DNA of 64,000 bases, from contig NC_059501.1 of the NCBI RefSeq assembly GCF_914767665.1, positions 52,638,798 to 52,702,797 on the forward strand. Reading direction: 5' to 3'. Under the pieces are notes generated by a model. That model was not told where the DNA came from. It did not search any database and worked only from the letters and a program-made list of their open reading frames with translations. Positions 58,173-64,000 of this stretch are shown here, piece by piece; the first letter of the stretch is position 1, and every line of letters begins with the position of its first letter. Origin of the DNA: Harmonia axyridis. Lineage: Eukaryota; Arthropoda; Insecta; Coleoptera; Coccinellidae. A program made the position numbers and the translations under genes.

Positions 58173-59899
58173 TAGTGTATTTAACAATGAGGCAGAGTTT
58201 CATTTGAGTTTGAAATTGTGTGAAGTATTGTGTTGAAGAACTAATTCTGCATTCATGACAAAGAACAAGTTTATTTTCAAGTTTGAACAACGGTAGTAAA
58301 AATGAAGCAACCAAGAACTATCAAATTTCAGAATCAGATGAATTACATTAATGCTAATCGAAATTAAGTTGGTAATGGCTCAGAAACATTTTGATTTGCA
58401 GAATTCGAGTTTCTATTGAAAATGTCATTGACAGAAGATACATAATACATATTTTGAATTTAGTTGTGTTAGTATTATTCGTTTTGATCCAAGAAATTGC
58501 GAAAATAATTGTATCAATCATATTGATAAGTTAATTTTAGTATTTCTTCAGTCTTGTGCTATTAGACATAATAGTTGGAATTTATCAGGATGACAGTAAG
58601 ATTCACTCTGGACTCTAGAAAGCAACCCAAAAGCTTTGCCAAGTATGTTCAAGGGTGAAGGTAAAAGGTACATAATTCTGAATGATGGATAAATTGATGG
58701 ATTTTTACGTTGACAGTCGTAATAATTCAAAATTGGGTTGTTGAACGATTGATAGATTCTCTGCAGAGAATTGGTACAAATTGTGTTAGTTCACAGATCA
58801 GATAATGAATTTCAAAAATTTTTTGGAGAAAGACCGTAGCTAGGATTTATATGGAGAGGATACGAAAGTGGTTGGACATATGAACAACAAAGTCGATATT
58901 AGCAATATAAATAATATCTGTAAACAATAAGTTTTGGCATTCCAATCTATAGTTCATTTTTATTTTACTTCCAAAACAACTATTTTTAAATCTGTTTTTC
59001 ATTTTTCAATGAGTAATCCTAAAATCAAGTCAATTCTTTTACTTTTAAATCTGTATTTATAAAAAGTGTTAAGTATCCTTCTAGAATTTGTATGGAGTAT
59101 TCTTGCAAAAAAATATTTACATATTTGGAAAAATTAACTCATGAATTCCTCTTAAAGATATTAACATAATGCAATCAAATTTTATGATTCACGAATTGAA
59201 AATGAATTAATGAAAAATGCCAAAGTAATTGATGAATCAAAGCTGTTTTGGGCCAAAAATGAAATGTAAAATAGATAAACTTTTGGATTTCTCCTCGAAA
59301 TCTACAAATTAAATTCAAAATCGCAAAACGGTTATCCCAAAGCTGAACTTGCTCAGAGTAACGGAGAAGAAAAATATATATAGTTGGTAAATTGAAGAAC
59401 AGATGAATGTGGGTGATTCATCATTGAATTTGGAGAAAATCCTTATTGTTCCACAATTTTAATCATGAGAACAATAAACACTTTTTCTCCGAATTCAATA
59501 TATATATGGTGGATTTATTGGAATGGATCTGAAGCATGGATTTCGCATCTATCATGCGAATTTCATGATATGATGCCTCCACAATCTTCATCTTCACCAA
59601 TTCAAACTATGGGGTATATTCGCGATAATAAGTTGAAGGAAGCATTTTCAAAGCTTTGTGTACCTAGTTCTCAGAATTATTTCGACGCCGCCTATGTATG
59701 TAGCTAGTACAGTGTGTGACAAGATCAGCATACAGCCGGTTAGCTTATTTCTCCATGTAATCTGAACTGACAGAACCATTGGTTTTTCGAGCAATTTTTC
59801 GAAAATGAAAATACAAAAAGTTACTCTCTAAATTCATATTCATTTGCACCTCATGCATATTATTTTCTTCTTACCAATCCTAAAATGAATTTAATTTTT
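58173..59899. other. A+T-rich DNA, no supported gene
   Basis: Frames at 58548-58730 (minus) and 59465-59707 (plus) carry no motif. GACCGTAGCTAGGATTTA near 58831 is hAT-terminus-like but isolated. Confidence 0.4.
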
Positions 59900-60096
59900 T
59901 GTACAAGTTTGAAATTGTTGGTTTCTTGTAAATGCTTATTTCTATTTTATCATCAACATTTTTCAAAGAGATACTTTCAATATTTTCATCGCTCGATTAC
60001 CCAATATTATTTTTTTGCATTCTGCAGAGTTAGCTTCTGTTAGGGCGGCAAATTGGGTCTCTGTCTAGGGTGACTGTTTGGCTAGCAACGGCCCTG
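59900..60096 (+). mobile_element. hAT-like right end
   Basis: It ends GGCTAGCAACGGCCCTG at 60096, the inverse of the left end CAGGGCCGTTGCTAGG at 7429. The preceding 180 bp resemble 9200-9425. The left end of this copy was not found. Confidence 0.55.
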
Positions 60097-61317
60097 CCTG
60101 CTTCTGTATTATATTTATGTCGTAGTCAATCAATTTAATCTCTTACCGAGTACTATAATGTATTTTTTACATTTCAAATAAAAAAGATGATACCTTCAAA
60201 AGAGACAGCTACCTAGATAACGGGCTCAAAATAAATCCTTCTACTGGAAAACCCTTTATTATTTTTACTTTTGAAGTCAAAATAAATAGCTCAAAATTAA
60301 GAAGTCTATCAGAAAAACTGTTTGCTATAAAAAAACACAGAACTTAAACTATTTATTTGATATAATCTCATTTTCTTTCCCAACTCCCCAAAAAATTTTG
60401 TGCTCAAAAGGCATAAGATTAGAGGTTCAAATTTGTTCTGAAATGCATAAATTAGGTAATACACATTCATTAACTTCTAGAATTCGAAACTGCATAGATG
60501 CGTCATCTACAATATTGAGACAACACTAACAACTTATCGAAACCACTATCGAACCAATGTTTCAGTTTCCTGTTTATAACTAACGGATAGACTTGCTAGC
60601 GTCATCTACATAAAAGAAGAATAATCAGAATCTGAATTGGCGGATGCGATACATTTCTCCAATTTTCCTTCAATCTCAATATCTCGAAGTGCCTGGTGAT
60701 GTGTACTCACTCCCTGCAAGAAGATATATTTTCAAGTTAATGACATCCGTGAAAAATCACAAATATGAGACCAAATTAACTGAGCATTATACCTATTCGC
60801 CATTCAAAAGCCAACTATGAACAAATAAGCTTGTAAATAATTAACTAATTACATTGAAAAGGAGTTGGTTAATAACGAAAATACTTTGAATTAGTGCTTT
60901 AGATGTTCAAACTCTCATTCATTTAGTTTAAAAATTTCGAAAATAAAATTCCTCAATATTTCCATCAATCCTTAATTATAATTGTAAGTTACAATTATTG
61001 TGATTTTTAAGGTATTAAAAAATATTCCTTTGAACTGCTTACCATATAATCCAATATTTATCATAAACATTACTCTAATAATTCTTTATATTTTCTTTTG
61101 TTGTTATAATTGATGGGGGCGGTAAAACTGCCACCTTCAGACCTAGAAGTGTCACGTTGTAACAATCTACCTAACTCCTGAAGTTTTTGTGTTATTTATC
61201 TTTGCCTCTTTCAAAATATTTCATCTTACGCTTCACAGAGAAATTTAAACAATTCTTTTTTTTTTAGAGTTCTTGATTTTTTTGGTTTGTATGCTACAGA
61301 TTGGCGTTTTAGAAATG
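60097..61317. other. A+T-rich DNA, no supported gene
   Basis: No frame or repeat supported. The last ~100 bp may be decayed Tc1-like transposase. Confidence 0.35.
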
Positions 61318-61363
61318 CGATTATATGGGCTTTCTCCAAGAAGTTAACGTTTTGCCGTGGCCA
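61318..61363 (+). pseudogene. Tc1-like transposase relic, part left of the insertion
   Basis: The plus frame reads YMGFLQEVNVLPWP and is then interrupted. It is continuous in sense with the right part (62438 on), where PWPPSSRGSNRIESNLWD follows. Together they cover the usual VLPWPPxSPDLNPIExLWD segment of Tc1-type transposases. Confidence 0.6.
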
Positions 61364-61493
61364 ACCCCCGTTAAGCTAGCAGAACCACTTTCGAATTTTC
61401 GATTTTTTTTTGGCCATAATTTTAGGCTCATTTTAGGCTAATTTATTACCCTATTCAAAAATTTTTTGCTCCTTAATTGTCGGAGAAATCGCG

Positions 61494-61527
61494 GGTTCTG
61501 CTAGCTTAACGTTAAGCTAGCAGAACC
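61494..61527. repeat. perfect 34-bp palindrome (left arm)
   Basis: GGTTCTGCTAGCTTAAC is followed directly by GTTAAGCTAGCAGAACC. Each half equals the element's own terminus, as if two elements were joined end to end. Confidence 0.97.
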
Positions 61528-62273
61528 ACCAAGCTAATCGATATCTTATGGAAAATCTGATAACACCATAATTTTATGCTCTTTTTAGGCTCACGTTTGA
61601 ACCCATTACCAAATTCCTGAATATTCGTTTTTTTTTAAAAAACCCTGAGTTTTGCTAGCTTTACGGTTAAGCTAGCAGAACCCAATCGTAAATATAGACC
61701 TCAGAATAATTTGATTATCATAATAATTTTAGGCTCTATTCAAGCTAATCAATTACCCTATTCCGAAATTTTTTGTTTTCCAAATTACCGAGATCTCATG
61801 AGTTCCACTACTTCATTCATCCAATTCCGTCAGTACGTGAAAAATGCAAATCTCATATGAATATGGAAAAAATTATTACGGCATAATTTTAGGCTCTATT
61901 CAAACTAATCAATTACCCTATTCCAAAATTTTTTGCTCCTCATATTACTGAGAACTCGTGAGTACTTCTACTGCATTCGTCCAATTCCGTCAGTATGTGA
62001 AAAATGCAAATCTCATATGAATATGGAAACAATTATTACGGCATAATATTAGGCTCCATTCAAACTCATTAATTACCCCATTCCGAAATTTTTTGCTCCT
62101 CAGATTACCGAGTTCTCATGAGTACTGCTAGCTTAAATGTAAAGCTAGCAGAACCCAGTGTTTTTTAAAAAAACGTAAATTCAGAAATTTGGTAATCGGT
62201 TCAAACGTGAGCCTAAAAAGAGCCTAAAATTATGTTGTAATCAGATTTTCCATAATATATCGATTAGCTTGGT

Positions 62274-62307
62274 GGTTCTGCTAGCTTAACGTTAAGCTAG
62301 CAGAACC
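62274..62307. repeat. perfect 34-bp palindrome (right arm)
   Basis: Identical in sequence to the palindrome at 61494-61527 and placed symmetrically in the opposite arm. Confidence 0.97.
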
Positions 62308-62437
62308 CGCGATTTCTCCGACAATTAAGGAGCAAAAAATTTTTGAATAGGGTAATAAATTAGCCTAAAATGAGCCTAAAATTATGGCCAAAAAAAAATC
62401 GAAAATTCGAAAGTGGTTCTGCTAGCTTAACCGGGGT

Positions 62438-62605
62438 CCGTGGCCACCCAGTTCACGGGGTTCCAATCGCATTGAATCCAATTTGTGGGATATTATGGGG
62501 ACGAGACTTCTCAATTTGCAGCAATTTCCATAACCTCCACAACTCTGGCACAGTTAATTGAAGAAGTTCGAATTGCCACAAGCAAGCATCGACAACTTAT
62601 ATAAG
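62438..62605 (+). pseudogene. Tc1-like transposase relic, C-terminal part
   Basis: After the target duplication the plus strand reads PWPPSSRGSNRIESNLWDIM, GTRLLNLQQF, a stop, then PPQLWHS and, in another frame, LAQLIEEVRIATSKHRQLI. This matches the end of Tc1-type DDE transposases, where SPDLNPIExLWD holds the third catalytic residue (Glu). The SPDLNP core here is altered to SRGSNR. Stops and frameshifts show it was dead or has decayed since. Confidence 0.65.
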
Positions 62606-63537
62606 AGTGTATTCAGTTACGGTATCATCAAATACAATAATACATTATGTATTCATGAAAATGTTATCATTTCATTCTTGGTGTAAGAGTAAGTGCATTG
62701 CCAAAAAATGAAGTTATTCTTTCTGGGTGTAATACTTCTATGTTAACTGAGTTCATAATTAAATGAACATACTATAATCCTGACAAATTCATGATAGATA
62801 TCAATTATAATAACTAGTGAATTCGATCATTTCAATAGTGATTTCCGTTTTACCACGTTCTATTAGTCATTATTAAAAAAACTAGGTATTACCTGTTACC
62901 TTCATTGTATACATCCTAGGTCTATACCTAGGTTGTATACAATACAATGAAGGTAACAATATTTTTGTTGTTGATAAAAATTCCTCAATTGTTGGGACCA
63001 CTCAAGTCTCTAGTTTAACAAACGAGAAAAGAAGTTACTCACTAACCGAAAGAATCATTAGAATGAAGTGTGAGCTACATAAAAGGAATACCTAACCTCC
63101 TAAGGAGGGGCTCTCTCCTGGTATTGGCATATGTGATCTTGTGTGCCACGTCACCAAAAATTCGATGAGTTCGGGAATATCCGTAATATTAGATATTGAC
63201 TGCCAATAATCCCAAATTATACTTATCATCAACAACCAAATACCTACAAAAAATGGTCAGAGTATTTTATCGTTATAATTCAATTAATAAATATTATCTT
63301 TATACAGCAATATAAATCTTCTCAATAAAAATGATCGAAACAGTTATGAACAGGGGCATATTTGAAGAAAAGCTGTCCTAGGATAAAAATTATTATTAGC
63401 TACCAAATACTGGGTTAAATCAGAGAAATCTGGGTTATATCCCTGAAGTGGTCCGAATTTCACAATACTATTTCAATGATATATGTCAAACAGAAACTGT
63501 CATCCGAATATGTTCAGTTGAAGGTAAGCCCTTCAAC
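62606..63537. other. A+T-rich DNA with one hairpin
   Basis: Apart from the hairpin at 62895-62957 no feature is supported. Near 63110-63160 the sequence is slightly G+C-richer, without a frame. Confidence 0.4.
62895..62957. repeat. hairpin, ~28-bp arms
   Basis: GTTACCTTCATTGTATACAT, CCTAGGT faces ACCTAGGTTGTATACAATAC, AATGAAGGTAAC across CTAT. One small indel lies in the right arm. Confidence 0.88.
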
Positions 63538-63540
63538 AAT

Positions 63541-64000
63541 ATGAATCGTTTATCTACTGATCGACATGTGAAAATTATGAAAACTACGAAAATATTGATT
63601 CTGTAATAAGTACAACGTGCATTATTATGGTCGATTATGCTCGACATCATCGTCCATCTGAGTGTACAATTGGCAAGACAGTGAAAAAATTCGAAGAGAC
63701 CGTATTGGTGACTATGATATTTTAAAGCCCATATCATCATCAAATTGCACGCTTGATCGAAAATATTGCTGTAGGTGAAAGTTTCAAAGAAGATCCAAAT
63801 ACATATAACGATTCCTCGGTGCGCATAATATTTGGGTCTCTCTCCCGGCTCGCTATGGCATATTTTGCACCTGGCCCTCTGGGTTTGCATCTCTATCCTT
63901 AAAAGGTTCAGTTCCCACAAGAATTCAAGCTAGCTGATCATGGGATGCGTAGAACATATTATGCCGACTGGGTGCTTGAACAACAACGTTTTTTCTTCGC
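63541..64000 (+). pseudogene. Tc1/mariner-superfamily transposase, N-terminal part, runs off the window
   Basis: The ATG at 63541 opens MNRLSTDRHVKIMKT. After frameshifts one reads HHRPSECTIGKTVKKFEET (a helix-turn-helix segment), then LKPIYHHQIARLIENIAVGE, SFKEDPNTYNDSS, and LHLYPYKVQFPQEFKLADHG, MRRTYYADWVLEQQ (approached through an in-frame TAA at the LYP/KVQ junction). The family pattern is RPSxSTIxxIVKKFEETG...ARxxENIAxVxESVxEDPN...LHLHPYKVQLTQELKPxDHxxRRxxxxWVLEQQ. This is the DNA-binding and linker half of insect transposases with a DUF4817-like N-terminus. The catalytic domain lies outside the window. The 144-codon minus frame here is only a shadow. Confidence 0.78.

Larger units (their letters stand above)
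61364..62437. mobile_element. modular palindromic fold-back element with 9-bp target duplication
   Basis: The element starts ACCCCCGTTAAGCTAGCAGA and ends with the inverse, TCTGCTAGCTTAACCGGGGT. It is flanked by a perfect 9-bp direct repeat, CCGTGGCCA (61355-61363 and 62438-62446). Arms of about 310 bp face each other. Inside each arm the 16-bp terminal motif recurs as head-to-head pairs: perfect 34-bp palindromes at 61494-61527 and 62274-62307, and imperfect ones near 61651-61683 and 62123-62156. The centre has three direct units of 160 bp (AGGCTCTATTC at 61731, 61891 and, as a variant, 62051). No transposase is encoded. A 9-bp duplication with long inverted ends recalls Mutator-like elements (inference). 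Confidence 0.9.

Noticed and set aside
63486..63920. 144-codon minus-strand frame
   Set aside because: The plus strand encodes recognisable transposase there, so the minus frame is a shadow.

Overview
The window looks like a repeat-rich, A+T-rich piece of an insect genome. I infer an insect, possibly a beetle, from the transposon families present: mariner, jockey-like LINE, hAT, a Crypton-like tyrosine recombinase, and many hairpin elements. No bacterial operon, rRNA, CRISPR array or ordinary multi-exon host gene can be supported. Most open frames are short and random. Nearly everything that can be named is a transposable element or its debris, probably lying in intergenic or long-intron DNA.

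Layout. 1-0.9 kb: reverse transcriptase of a non-LTR retrotransposon, frame open, running off the left edge. 0.89-1.89 kb: tandem array of about 300-bp monomers, each carrying a type I hammerhead ribozyme motif (retrozyme-like). 2.2-15 kb: decayed MITEs, a TIR element at 4.9-5.75 kb, hAT debris at 7.4-10.4 kb, a hairpin at 13.7 kb and a TIR element at 14.1-15.0 kb. 15.3-16.0 kb: a G+C-richer island. 19.6 kb: LINE 3' end. 23.9-25.4 kb: long-TIR element with a dead transposase. 26.65-27.93 kb: nearly intact mariner. 31.4-33.1 kb: cluster of nested TIR and hAT-like elements. 36.7-38.1, 50.2-51.6 and 52.9-54.5 kb: three copies of one element with TIRs of about 470 bp. 41.6 kb: large hairpin. 45.0-46.0 kb: mariner pseudogene. 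46.16-47.16 kb: jockey-like pseudogene with a 91-bp retroposon inserted in it. 52.2-52.6 kb: palindrome cluster. 54.8-55.1 kb: Crypton-like recombinase remnant. 55.2-55.9 kb: MITE. 56.4 kb: tRNA-Ile-like sequence, probably a SINE head. 61.36-62.44 kb: modular palindromic fold-back element inside a Tc1-like transposase relic. 63.5-64.0 kb: start of another dead transposase running off the right edge.

The parts do not form a pathway; they record successive transposition. The most interesting item is the hammerhead array at 0.89-1.89 kb. Next come the modular palindromic element with its 9-bp target duplication, and a set of otherwise unrelated long-TIR families that share TACAGGGTG-type termini.
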